DNA of 64,000 nt from Geobacter sp. FeAm09 (GTDB taxonomy: Bacteria; Desulfobacterota; Desulfuromonadia; Geobacterales; Pseudopelobacteraceae), in assembly GCF_008330225.1 (NCBI RefSeq), contig NZ_CP042466.1, forward strand, positions 2,722,001-2,786,000. Direction: 5' to 3'. Position 1 is the first letter of the stretch. Each line of letters begins with the position of its first letter. Positions 41,509-50,854 of this stretch are shown here, in pieces. Both the position numbers and the translations under genes were made by a program. The notes under the pieces are model-generated. The model was not told the DNA's origin. It searched no databases and saw nothing but the letters and a program-made list of their open reading frames with translations.

Positions 41509-43038
41509 ATGAAAAAGACACGACTGGCAGCTATCGACATAGGCACCAACTCCATCCGCTGTATCGTGGTCGAAGCGGAGCAGCAGGGGCGCTTCATGGT
41601 CCTGGACGACGAGAAGGCCACGGTGCGCCTCGGCGAACAGTTGAGCAAGACCGGCGCCATCTCTCCCGCCGCCTTTGCCCGGGCTGTCGAGGCCATCAGC
41701 CGCATCCGCAAACTGATCGGCGGCCTGAAGGTGACCGAGGTCGAGGCGGTGGCAACCAGCGCCGTCAGAAGCGCCGCCAACGGGCCCGAACTGGTGGAGG
41801 TACTGAGCCGGGAGCTGGGCCGGGAGATCAGGGTGATTTCCGGGGAAGAGGAGGCCGAGCTGGCCGCCATATCCGCCCTGCACAACTTCGAGATGAACGG
41901 CAAGCGTTATGCCATGATCGACATCGGCGGCGGCAGTGTGGAGATCGTCACGGCCCAGGGGAACCATATCGAAGAGTACTACTCCCTCGACCTGGGCGCC
42001 GTGGTGCTGACCGAACGCTTTTTCCCCACCGACCCGATCAAGACGGGCGATTTCCAGAAGTTCCAGCGCCATGTGCGGGCAGAGCTCAAAAGGGTCTTCG
42101 CCGGGCAGAAACTCGCCGTCCAGACCTTCATCGGCTCCGGCGGCACCATTACCTCCCTGGGCTACATGGTCATGAACATGCGGCGGCAGGAGTATTCATC
42201 GGTCCACGGCTACGAGACCCTGCGCTCCGAACTGGTGCACCTGCTGGCCATGCTGATGCGGCGTGACATCAAGGGACGGCGGGCGATACCGGGGTTGAAT
42301 CCTGACCGGGCCGACATCATCGTGGCCGGCCTGGGGGTCGTCGACGAACTCATGCGCTTTTTCGGCGCCAACACGCTCCTGGTCAACGAGCGCGGCATCC
42401 GCGAGGGGTTGATCCTCCGCGGCATGAAGCGGCTCGGGCTCATGGCCGAGGAACAGGGGCAGCGCACCTGGCGCCGGTCGGTGCTGGAGTTCGCCCGTTC
42501 CTGCCACTTCGACGAGGCCCACTCCCGGCATGTGGCCGGCATGGCGCTGGCCATGTTCGATTCCCTGGCCAAGGAGTTCCGCCTGAAGAAAACGGAACGC
42601 CGGATGCTCGAAGCAGCGGCCTACCTGCACGATATCGGCTACTTCATAAGCTACACCAGCCATCACAAGCATTCCTACCACCTGATCCGCCATGCGGACC
42701 TGTTCGGCTTCACCCCCCAGGAACGGGAGATGGTCGCCCAGGTCGCCCGGTATCACCGCAAGTCGCTCCCCAAGAAAAAACACGCGGAATTCCTGCGCAT
42801 GTCGGAAAAGGATCAGCAGACCGTCTGCAGGCTGGGGGGCATCCTGCGCATCGCCGACGGCCTCGACCGGCGCCGGAGCGGCCTGGTGGAGGTGGTGGAG
42901 CTTCTCCATGGCGGGAATGATTACCGGATGAAACTCTTGGGGACCGAGGACATCTCGGTGGAGATCTTCGGCGGCAATGCCAAAAAGGACCTGTTTGAAA
43001 AGGCCTTCGCGGGGAACATCGTCTTTGTGACCAGCTAA
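41509..43038 (+). CDS. Ppx/GppA exopolyphosphatase with C-terminal HD domain
   Basis: A 509-residue protein. The actin-like N-terminal part has AIDIGTNSIR, the ATSAVRSA and GEEEAEL motifs and the second phosphate-binding loop MIDIGGGSVEI; the C-terminal half is an HD domain (AAAYLHDIGYF). It hydrolyses polyphosphate and/or pppGpp. Co-transcription with CHAD points to polyphosphate. Confidence 0.94.
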   Translation: MKKTRLAAIDIGTNSIRCIVVEAEQQGRFMVLDDEKATVRLGEQLSKTGAISPAAFARAVEAISRIRKLIGGLKVTEVEAVATSAVRSAANGPELVEVLSRELGREIRVISGEEEAELAAISALHNFEMNGKRYAMIDIGGGSVEIVTAQGNHIEEYYSLDLGAVVLTERFFPTDPIKTGDFQKFQRHVRAELKRVFAGQKLAVQTFIGSGGTITSLGYMVMNMRRQEYSSVHGYETLRSELVHLLAMLMRRDIKGRRAIPGLNPDRADIIVAGLGVVDELMRFFGANTLLVNERGIREGLILRGMKRLGLMAEEQGQRTWRRSVLEFARSCHFDEAHSRHVAGMALAMFDSLAKEFRLKKTERRMLEAAAYLHDIGYFISYTSHHKHSYHLIRHADLFGFTPQEREMVAQVARYHRKSLPKKKHAEFLRMSEKDQQTVCRLGGILRIADGLDRRRSGLVEVVELLHGGNDYRMKLLGTEDISVEIFGGNAKKDLFEKAFAGNIVFVTS

Positions 43039-43095
43039 CCTTACCGATTCTGCCGCATTACTGCACCCAGGACCGGTCCTCCGGCCATGGCCCTC

Positions 43096-45246
43096 TCACG
43101 TCGGGACGGGGAACAACCGCACCAGCTTTTCGAAGTCGTCCGGCGGCAGCGGCCTGCTGAAATAATGCCCCTGCATCTCCTCGCATCGCTGGCCCGCAAG
43201 GAACAGGTATTGATCCTCCGACTCGACCCCTTCGGCAACGAGCTTCTTGCCCAGGCTGTGCCCCATGGTGATGATCGCGGAAACCACCGCCGCCTCGCCC
43301 GGATCGAAGGTGATGCCGTTGACCAGGGATTTATCGATCTGCAATTCGTCGATGGGGAGGCGGTTCAGGTAACTGAGCGACGAGTAGCCCGTACCGAAGT
43401 TGTCGAGGGAAATCTTGACGCCGATCTCCCGCAATTCCCCCAGTTTGCGCACGCTTTCGGTGATATTGTCCATGATGATCTTTTCCGGGAGCTCGATTTC
43501 CAGGTACTGCGGGTCGAGCCGGGTAGCCGAGAGGGCCCGGGCCACCTTTTCCGTAAAATCGTCCTGGTGGAACTGGCGCGCCGACGTGTTCACCGCCACG
43601 CGGAGCGGCTCCATCCCCCGGTCCTGCCACGTCTTGTTCTGGCGGCACACCTTGTCGAGCAGCCATTCGCCGGCCGGGACGATCAGGCCGCTTTCTTCCA
43701 GCATGGGGAAAAATTCCCCGGGGAAAGCCAGGGGGGCCCCCTTGGGCTGCCAGCGCATCAGCGCCTCCATCCCGGTGATCTTCCCGGTGGTGGAATCGAT
43801 GCGCGGCTGGTAGTGGGGCAGGAATTCCTCCCGTTCCAGGGCGGAACGCAACCGTTTTTTCATGACGGCCCGCTCGTCGCTCTTGAGGCTCATGGATTCG
43901 GTGAAGAACTGGAACGAGTTCTTGCCGTCCCTCTTGGCCTGGTACATGGCCATGTCGGCCGTTTTCAGCAGCCCTTCGATGGTGGTGCTCTGCAGCGGGT
44001 AGATGGAGATGCCGATGCTGGTCGTCACATAGGTGGGCTGTTCAAGGATGTAGAACGGCCGCTGGAACAGGTCCCGGACCTTCTCGGCAAACTTTACGAT
44101 ATCGTGGATGTCCGGCATCTCGTTGACCACGATGACGAATTCGTCGCCGCCGAACCGGGCGACCGTATCGTACTGCCGCATGCACTGCTGGAGACGCCTG
44201 GCCACGTCCTTCAGGAGGATATCCCCGACAACGTGGCCGAGCGTGTCGTTGATGTTTTTGAAGTTGTCCAGGTCGAGGATCATCAGGGCCAGCAGGTTGT
44301 TATGCCGGTCCTCGTAGGCCAGGGCCTGCTTCAGGCGGTCGAAGAGCAGTTCCCGGTTGGGAAGGCCGGTCAGGGAATCGTGGTTTGCCTGATGCTTGAG
44401 CTGTTTTTCCGAGTTTCTGCGCTCGGCGATCTCTTCCTTCAGGAGCGTGTTCACCTTGATAAGCTCGGCATTGAGGGCGCGAATTTCCTCCTGGGCCCGC
44501 TGAATCTCGGTGATGTCGATCATCGACACGACGCACCGCTCCGTGCCGGGCACCTTCTTGATCTTGGTGCAGACGTGGCTGGTACGCTGGTTGTTGCCGA
44601 TGAACAGAGAGGTGGTATCCAGCGAAGCCGTCCCGTTGGTCGTCCCTTTCAGGCATTGTTGTATCTCTTTGGCGGCAAACTGCTCCATGACAAAGAAGTC
44701 GGACCACTCTTTCCGAGATTCCACCGCCTCCCTGGGGTAGCCGGACAGGTGTTCGAACTCTTCGTTGACCATGGCAATGGTGCCGTTTTCGTCCACGATC
44801 ATCATGGCGCTGCCACTGACCTCGAAAATGGTGCGGTACTGCTCGCCGCTCTCCTTCAACCGCCTTTCCATCGCATGCTTGGCGAGCGCGACTTCGATGG
44901 TCTGGCGCAGGCGCAGGGAATCGAACGGCTTTAAGAGGAAGGCGAAGGGGCCGGTCAGGAGCGAGCGCCGGAACGTGGCGTCATCGGTGCGGGAGGAGAG
45001 GTAAATCACCGGGAGGTCGAAGCGGGTGCGGACCTTTTCGGCGATCGTAATGCCGTCGTCGCCTTTTCCGAGGGAGATGTCCATCAGGATAAGATCGGGC
45101 CGTTCCTCCGCCGTCGCATCGAGGACAAATTCTCCGGAATGGACCGCGGCGGGCACGTCGTAGCCCATCCCCAGCAGCGTCTGCCTGAGGTCTTCCGCGA
45201 CAACGGCCTGGTCCTCGACGACCAGTATCTTCACCTTACCGGACAT
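43096..45246 (-). CDS. REC-PAS-GGDEF-EAL response regulator (cyclic-di-GMP)
   Basis: A 716-residue protein: receiver domain (about 1-120, phosphorylatable Asp in LILMDISLGKG), PAS (about 130-260), GGDEF domain with intact GGDEF, and EAL domain with EALMRW, ELPEKIIM, LQIDKSLV and AEGVES. The loop-6 DDFGTG reads LDNFGTG, so one of two metal-coupled aspartates is Asn, which may lower phosphodiesterase activity. It sits 19 bases downstream of a histidine kinase gene, its likely partner. Good GGGGAGGGGAG site. Confidence 0.93.
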   Translation of the reverse strand: MSGKVKILVVEDQAVVAEDLRQTLLGMGYDVPAAVHSGEFVLDATAEERPDLILMDISLGKGDDGITIAEKVRTRFDLPVIYLSSRTDDATFRRSLLTGPFAFLLKPFDSLRLRQTIEVALAKHAMERRLKESGEQYRTIFEVSGSAMMIVDENGTIAMVNEEFEHLSGYPREAVESRKEWSDFFVMEQFAAKEIQQCLKGTTNGTASLDTTSLFIGNNQRTSHVCTKIKKVPGTERCVVSMIDITEIQRAQEEIRALNAELIKVNTLLKEEIAERRNSEKQLKHQANHDSLTGLPNRELLFDRLKQALAYEDRHNNLLALMILDLDNFKNINDTLGHVVGDILLKDVARRLQQCMRQYDTVARFGGDEFVIVVNEMPDIHDIVKFAEKVRDLFQRPFYILEQPTYVTTSIGISIYPLQSTTIEGLLKTADMAMYQAKRDGKNSFQFFTESMSLKSDERAVMKKRLRSALEREEFLPHYQPRIDSTTGKITGMEALMRWQPKGAPLAFPGEFFPMLEESGLIVPAGEWLLDKVCRQNKTWQDRGMEPLRVAVNTSARQFHQDDFTEKVARALSATRLDPQYLEIELPEKIIMDNITESVRKLGELREIGVKISLDNFGTGYSSLSYLNRLPIDELQIDKSLVNGITFDPGEAAVVSAIITMGHSLGKKLVAEGVESEDQYLFLAGQRCEEMQGHYFSRPLPPDDFEKLVRLFPVPT

Positions 45247-45265
45247 GCTCGCTCCCCTCCCGGGG

Positions 45266-46636
45266 CTATCCTCTGAATGAAATTTTACACACCGTTCCGG
45301 AAGTGCCGATAAACTCGACCACCCCCTGGAGCTGTTTGGTCAACGTGGCGACCAGGCTCAGGCCAAGGGTGGACGGAGCATCCAGGTCAAGCCCCTTGGG
45401 GAGACCGATGCCGTTGTCGCCCACCACAAGCGTGTACAACCCCGCTTCATCGCGATCGAAATCGATGCTGATCATGCCGTTGCGAATCTCCGGGAAGCCG
45501 TGTTTCAGGCTGTTGGAGACCAACTCGTGGATAATGAGGCCGCAGGGGACGGCTATCTCAAGGCTGACGACGATCCTGCCGATGCGCATCTCCACCTGAA
45601 GGTTGCTCTGGCTGGGACTGTAGGCGCTGATGATGCCCCCCACCAGGCTCCGCGCATATTCGTTGAAATCGATCCGGCCCTGATTGCCGGAGTTGCCCAG
45701 CATCTCGTGGATAAGCACCATGGCCCTGACCCGCTCCTGGCTCTCCCTGAAAAACTCCGTGGTGTCGGGATTGGCCAGATACCTCGACTGCAGGTTGAGC
45801 AGGCTCATGATGACCAGCATATTGTTCTTTGCCCGGAGGTGGACATCCCGGAGCATGTCGTCCTTTTCCTGAAGCGCGGTCTTGAGATCGTTTTCGGCGC
45901 GCTTGCCCGCGGTAACATCCATGGCCATGGTGATGAACAAACGACGTTCGTCGGGAAGGGTGCCTGCGGGGGCGGAGCAGAAGCTCCATACGAGTTTCTC
46001 GCCGCTGCTGGTGCTCACCGGCAGTTCCTCATACGTACAGGGCGTCTTGGTTTTATACAGGAAACCGAACGTCTCGAACATGGAAGCGGAGTCGGCGCCA
46101 AAAGCCTTCTTCACCCAGGCATCGATCGTGGGAATATCCTTGAAGGCATAGCCGGTTCGCCTGGTCCATTCGCTGTTGAGCATCACCACGACGCCGTCCT
46201 CGGCATGCACCATGATCGGAAGCGGTGCGGAAAAGACCGCCTGCCGGAACCTGCCCCCCGTTTCCAGGAGGTCCTTTTCCACCCGCCGGTACAGGGTGAT
46301 ATCACGCATAAAGACGCAGATGAGGTCCTTTCCCCCGGAACGGATCAGGCTCAGCCTCAGTTCCACGTCAACCAGCCCGCCGTCGGACCGCCGGCACTTC
46401 ACCTCGCCTACATACTGTCCCTTCCCGGCAAAGACCTGGGTATAGAGCCTCTCGATCCCCACCGGAGAAAGATCGATAACATCGTTGAGGGTCATGGAGA
46501 ACAGCAGTTCTTCCGGATAGCCGACCAGTTCGGCAAAGGCTTTATTGACCTCCAGCAGGTATCTGCTGGCGCCATCGATCAGGACAATCCCTTCCGATGC
46601 CTGCTCGAAAACCGTCTGAAAAAAATGCTCGCTCAT
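45266..46636 (-). CDS. PAS-PAS sensor histidine kinase (HisKA_2 type)
   Basis: A 456-residue cytoplasmic kinase. Two PAS domains (about 8-120 and 125-255) precede HisKA_2 (MLRDVHLRAKNNMLVIMSLL, His at about residue 271) and the ATPase domain with GDNGIGLP. There are no membrane helices. It phosphorylates the REC domain of the cyclic-di-GMP protein encoded 19 bases downstream. Confidence 0.92.
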   Translation of the reverse strand: MSEHFFQTVFEQASEGIVLIDGASRYLLEVNKAFAELVGYPEELLFSMTLNDVIDLSPVGIERLYTQVFAGKGQYVGEVKCRRSDGGLVDVELRLSLIRSGGKDLICVFMRDITLYRRVEKDLLETGGRFRQAVFSAPLPIMVHAEDGVVVMLNSEWTRRTGYAFKDIPTIDAWVKKAFGADSASMFETFGFLYKTKTPCTYEELPVSTSSGEKLVWSFCSAPAGTLPDERRLFITMAMDVTAGKRAENDLKTALQEKDDMLRDVHLRAKNNMLVIMSLLNLQSRYLANPDTTEFFRESQERVRAMVLIHEMLGNSGNQGRIDFNEYARSLVGGIISAYSPSQSNLQVEMRIGRIVVSLEIAVPCGLIIHELVSNSLKHGFPEIRNGMISIDFDRDEAGLYTLVVGDNGIGLPKGLDLDAPSTLGLSLVATLTKQLQGVVEFIGTSGTVCKISFRG

Positions 46637-47161
46637 ACCAGTTCCTTAACCCTTCAAATCGGCGGCCCTACGAAACCATGTGCGCAGGAGGTTCGATTCC
46701 GCCTAATTGCGGCCCTCACCGGTTAAACACCGGAGTGGTGGAAAGACCCTGCCGAGGCACAGACCACCCCCTGGCCCCGAGGATACCCGTACCGTACCGG
46801 CGTCCTCTCTTGCCATACATCCCCATGCAGAGGGGGAGAGTCCCGACACCGGCAATCTTTGCAAGAATTGATCCTCAATCGGCAGAGAAATCAGGAAGGG
46901 TCACGATGGCGCTGTTTACAAAAAAACCTCGAAGACATAGCATGTTACCGCCATGAATTCGAGGCCTCCGTTTCTCTTGGATAAAGTTAGGGACAGTCGT
47001 GGGTACTAGCGATTTTTTAGCAGATTTCCCCCCCAACATCAAGCTGGAAATTGGTCCAGCACCCCACGATACGCCCCCAGTAAAGCGCCACCCAGGCGCT
47101 GCGTCTGTAAAGTAATCAAGAATCCTTGTCGATATATTTTACACAATACCGTCTCTCCCGC
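46637..47161. other. Long non-coding region upstream of the histidine kinase
   Basis: About 525 bases. It contains GGTTCGATTCCGCC near 46692 (a T-arm-like string without a full tRNA), several GC-rich hairpins between 46720 and 46850 that could form a long structured leader of the minus-strand kinase gene, and a minus-strand terminator at 46920-46964. I could not match it to a known riboswitch. Confidence 0.4.
46920..46964 (-). terminator. Intrinsic terminator (minus strand)
   Basis: CCTCGAA (46927-46933) pairs with TTCGAGG (46958-46964) with a large loop; on the minus strand it is followed by seven T. It would stop transcripts coming from the STAS-like and chemoreceptor genes. Confidence 0.6.
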
Positions 47162-47500
47162 TCAATCGTCGGCGGCAGGCGGCGGCGATTTCCAGTCCAC
47201 GTCCCGGAACGGCCCTCTATCCGCAGGCCTGATCACCGGATTGAAGCCACGATGGTGGAGATGTCCCAGCCACATCACCAACATCCGGCGGCCGCTTTCG
47301 TCAAGGGCGGTGATGCCCCGCAGATCGATCTCGGTGGTTATCCCGGCACCGGGACAGAGCTCGCTGAAGCGCAAGGCCTGTTCAGAGATCAGCTGGGATT
47401 GCCGGGCGATCCAGGGGATCCGGCCGGCGACCGAATTGACGGTCCATTCGCCTTCCAGTGAGACATGACATACCTTGCATTCGTTCCGATTGGCTCGCAT
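47162..47500 (-). CDS. STAS-like domain protein
   Basis: A 112-residue cytoplasmic protein whose strands and helices (VSLEGEWTV, EIDLRGITALDESGRRMLVMWL, GFNPVI) resemble STAS / anti-sigma-factor-antagonist domains. The phosphorylatable Ser position is GITALDESG. It starts 17 bases after the chemoreceptor stop and is probably co-transcribed, so it may link chemosensing to another output. Start: the ATG at 47500; a GTG one codon earlier is equal. Confidence 0.65.
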   Translation of the reverse strand: MRANRNECKVCHVSLEGEWTVNSVAGRIPWIARQSQLISEQALRFSELCPGAGITTEIDLRGITALDESGRRMLVMWLGHLHHRGFNPVIRPADRGPFRDVDWKSPPPAADD

Positions 47501-47516
47501 CACGGGTGACCTGGTG

Positions 47517-49157
47517 CTACAGCTTGAACTGGTTCACGAGCCGCTGCAACTCCTCGGCCTGCCGCGAAACATTGTCGGCCGTCTCGGCGGTTTCCTGAAT
47601 CGCGGCGTTGTTCTGGTGCGCCAGTTCGTTCAGGCTCAGCACGTTGTGGCTTATCTCCCGGGTCGTGGCGGTCTGCTCTTCGGCAGCCGTGGCGATCTGG
47701 CTGATCTGTTCGGTCACATCGTTGATGATCGCAAGGATTTCCTGCAGCGATTTGCCGGAGGCGGATGCATGGGTGCTCCCCTGCTCGACCTGGGCAACGC
47801 TCTGTTCCATGGTATGGACCGCCTCGCGGGTTTCTTTCTGGATCGCCTTGATCATCTCGCCGATCTCCTTGGTGGCGCGGGTAGTGCGCTCCGCCAGGGC
47901 CCGCACCTCGTCGGCCACCACGGCGAAGCCCCGCCCCTGCTCCCCGGCCCGGGCCGCCTCGATGGCCGCGTTGAGCGCCAACAGATTGGTCTGGTCGGCG
48001 ATGTCCTCGATGGTGCCCACGATGGTGCCGATCTGATCGGAGCGGTTGCCCAGGGTCTCGACCGTATCGGCTGCGCTCTTGACCCGCTCGGCGATGGCCT
48101 GCATGATCCCGATGGACTGGTTCACGACCCCGGCGCCCTCGGCGGCCTTGTCCGAAGCACCGCCGGCATTGGTGGCGGCGTGATGGCAGTTGCCGGCAAT
48201 GTCCGACGAGGTGGCCGACATCTCTTCTCCGGCGGTGGCCAGAGAGGTGGACTGGGACGACAGGTGCGCCACGCTTTGCGACATCTCCTTTGAAGTCGAT
48301 TGCAGCTCATTGGCGGATGAGGAGAGTTGGAGGGCGCTGCCCGATACCTGGGAGATGATCCCGTGCAGTTTGTCCACAAAGGTATTGAACCATTCGCTCA
48401 ATTCGCCGATCTCGTTGTTGCCGCTGATCGGCAGACGCTTGGTCAGATCACCCTCCCCCTGGGCGATGTCCTTGATGGTTTCCACCACCTCCTTGACCGG
48501 CCGGGTGATGGATCGGGAAACCAGACCGGCCACAAGGACGCTGAGCCCCAGGATCACCAGAAGGCCGGCCCAGATGCCGAACTGCACATGCCGCATATCC
48601 TCGTCCACGCCATCGATATAGATACCGGTCGCCACCACCCAGCCCCACGGTTTGAAAAGTTTGGTGTAGCTGAGCTTCGGCAGCGGTTTGGACTCCTTGG
48701 GCTTGATCTGGCGGTAACTGACGAACCCGCCCCCTTTGTCGCCCAACGCCGCCTTGGTGAATTCCTGGTACATGAGCATCCCGTCGGCATCCTTGAAGGA
48801 ACTCATGTCCTTGCCTTCGTTTTCCGGACGCAGCGGATGGGCTATGAGCCGATTGTTGAGATCGCTGATGAAGAAGTATTCCTTGCCGTCGTAGCGCAGT
48901 TGCCTGATATCCGCGGCGGCCCGTTTTTTAGCGTCTTCCGGGGTGAGTATTCCCGCCTCGGCCTGTTTCTGATATGTGGCAAGGATGGTCGACGCCTCTT
49001 CGACCAGAAAGCGAACCATATCCTTTTTCTCATCCATGATCAGCCCGCGGATGTACGGCACCAACGCAAAGGTGGCGGCCAGCGCCAGAATTGCCCAGGT
49101 CAGCAGCGACAGGCTCATGATCTTGGAAAAGATTCCCCAGTGTTTGTAGCTTTTCAT
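47517..49157 (-). CDS. Methyl-accepting chemotaxis protein with single Cache sensor
   Basis: A 546-residue receptor: membrane helix about 9-31, periplasmic sCache_2 sensor ([49 protein letters not shown]), second membrane helix about 190-210, HAMP, then the signalling domain with [14 protein letters not shown] and [21 protein letters not shown]. It is not haem-bearing. The ATG at 49157 follows GGAGGAG and gives a normal N-terminus. Confidence 0.93.
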   Translation of the reverse strand: MKSYKHWGIFSKIMSLSLLTWAILALAATFALVPYIRGLIMDEKKDMVRFLVEEASTILATYQKQAEAGILTPEDAKKRAAADIRQLRYDGKEYFFISDLNNRLIAHPLRPENEGKDMSSFKDADGMLMYQEFTKAALGDKGGGFVSYRQIKPKESKPLPKLSYTKLFKPWGWVVATGIYIDGVDEDMRHVQFGIWAGLLVILGLSVLVAGLVSRSITRPVKEVVETIKDIAQGEGDLTKRLPISGNNEIGELSEWFNTFVDKLHGIISQVSGSALQLSSSANELQSTSKEMSQSVAHLSSQSTSLATAGEEMSATSSDIAGNCHHAATNAGGASDKAAEGAGVVNQSIGIMQAIAERVKSAADTVETLGNRSDQIGTIVGTIEDIADQTNLLALNAAIEAARAGEQGRGFAVVADEVRALAERTTRATKEIGEMIKAIQKETREAVHTMEQSVAQVEQGSTHASASGKSLQEILAIINDVTEQISQIATAAEEQTATTREISHNVLSLNELAHQNNAAIQETAETADNVSRQAEELQRLVNQFKL

Positions 49158-49444
49158 GGTGATGACTCCTCCGCGCATTCGTTGATAAGACCGTCAAATG
49201 CCAAAAAAACCGGCTGCGGTTTCCCGTATTGCAGCTTCCCACGGTAAAGAGCATGACACGTGCCAAGGGGATCTGCCAAATTTTTACTTATATTACAGTA
49301 TGTTGCAATTGCACCACGGTGACGCCCCTGCGTCGCAAGTTGACAGGCCGGCAGGCAGGGCGGAATGGGTTGCAACGGATAGCAGGGGTTGCGGGGCAAC
49401 GACAGAAATTGCGGCTGCAATAATTGTCGCAGGGGTGGGGCGTG
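49158..49444. other. Non-coding gap between chemoreceptor and NtrC-type regulator
   Basis: About 287 bases, with a CA/GT-rich stretch. It contains the chemoreceptor promoter but no box I can place securely, and no gene. Confidence 0.3.
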
Positions 49445-50854
49445 CTACGCAGGTGAGCGGGAGAGGCGCTTGTTGAGGGCCTGACGGGTAATGCCGAGAT
49501 ATGAGGCGGCCAGGCGCTGGTTACCGCCGGCCAGCCGCAACGCCTCGGCGATCAGGTATTCTTCGGCTCCCTTCAACGTGGGGAAGCGGTCCCGCAAAAG
49601 GCAGGTATGGCACCGCTCCACGTTCGACGCTTCATCCTGCGGGAGGGCGAGATCGCTGCTTATGGCGCTCAGAAATGGTTCCAGGGAGAGGACACGGCCC
49701 GGGTGCCGGGCCACGGCATCCCGTACCAGGGCCTCGAGCTCGCGGATATTGCCCGGGAAACGATAGGCGGCCAGGTAACGGCTCAACTCCGGGGGGGCGG
49801 ACGGACGGGCCTTATTGAGCGCCCGGGCGGCATTGTCGAGGAAATGCTCCAACAGAAGCGGGATATCCTCCGCCCGCTCCCGCAGGGGGGGGAGCGCCAC
49901 ATGATGGGCGCAGAGGCGGTAATAGAGATCGGAGCGGAAGCGGCCCGATTCCATGCCGGCCTTCAAGTCCACATGGGTGGCGACGACAATCCGCGCTTCA
50001 CAGGTGCGGGGCGTATCGGCCCCCAGAGGCAGGTACTCCCTTTCCTGCACCAGGCGCAGCAGCTTGACCTGGGACGAGGGGGAGAGATCACCGATCTCAT
50101 CCAGAAAGAGCGTCCCCGCCTCGGCACGGCGGACCAGCCCCTCCCGGGCCCGGTCCGCGCCGGTGAAGGCCCCCTTCTGGTGGCCGAAAAGCGTATCGCT
50201 GAACATGGTATCGTCCAGGCCGGCCAGGTTCACCGCGACAAACGGGCCGCCCCCCCCGCTCAGGGAATGAACGGCGCGGGCGACCAATTCCTTGCCGGTG
50301 CCGGTTTCGCCGGTGATCAGCACCGGCTGCCGGGAAGGCGCTACCGACTCGAGATAGAAAAAGATGCTGCGCATGCGGGGCGAAGCCGTGATGATGTCGC
50401 GAAAAGCGCCCTCGTTCTCCAGGTGCCCTTCCGACAGATGCCGGCGCAGGCGAGCCAGTTCGGTGCGGGTGCGCCCCAGGTCGTGGCAGGTCCGGACCGT
50501 GGCGACCAGCCTGGTGCGGTCCACCGGCTTCACCAGGTAGTTGTCCGCCCCGGCCTGCATGCAGGTCACGGCGGTGTCCACATCATTGACGGCCGTCATC
50601 ATCACGATCGGCAGGCCGGGATGGGTTTCCTTCACCTGCCGGAGCAGATCCAGGCCGGAGAGATGCGGCATGGTCATATCCAGCACCAGTACGGCAATCG
50701 GATGCTCGTCGAGCATGGCCGCCACCAGGCGGCTGTCCGACTGGGTCAGGACGTTGGCGAAACCTTCCCGCCGCAGAATCAGGCGGGTGCTGAAGAGGAG
50801 TTCCTCTTCGTCATCGACCAGAAGTATGGCAGGTTCCTTGGCGTCAGTTTTCAT
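49445..50854 (-). CDS. NtrC-type response regulator
   Basis: A 469-residue sigma-54 activator: receiver domain (about 10-120, Asp in VLVLDMTMP), AAA+ domain with GETGTGKE, GAFTGA, LFLDEIGDL and FPGNIREL, and a C-terminal helix-turn-helix ending ASYLGITRQALNKRL. Its ATG overlaps the stop of the kinase gene upstream by 4 bases, so the two form a two-component pair. Confidence 0.95.
   Translation of the reverse strand: MKTDAKEPAILLVDDEEELLFSTRLILRREGFANVLTQSDSRLVAAMLDEHPIAVLVLDMTMPHLSGLDLLRQVKETHPGLPIVMMTAVNDVDTAVTCMQAGADNYLVKPVDRTRLVATVRTCHDLGRTRTELARLRRHLSEGHLENEGAFRDIITASPRMRSIFFYLESVAPSRQPVLITGETGTGKELVARAVHSLSGGGGPFVAVNLAGLDDTMFSDTLFGHQKGAFTGADRAREGLVRRAEAGTLFLDEIGDLSPSSQVKLLRLVQEREYLPLGADTPRTCEARIVVATHVDLKAGMESGRFRSDLYYRLCAHHVALPPLRERAEDIPLLLEHFLDNAARALNKARPSAPPELSRYLAAYRFPGNIRELEALVRDAVARHPGRVLSLEPFLSAISSDLALPQDEASNVERCHTCLLRDRFPTLKGAEEYLIAEALRLAGGNQRLAASYLGITRQALNKRLSRSPA

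Noticed and set aside
46686-46705. T-arm-like GGTTCGATTCCGCC
   Set aside because: No acceptor, D-arm or anticodon arm can be drawn around it, so it is not called a tRNA.
47450-47480. CKVCH motif in the STAS-like protein
   Set aside because: The protein has no signal peptide, so covalent haem attachment is not possible; the motif is probably chance.
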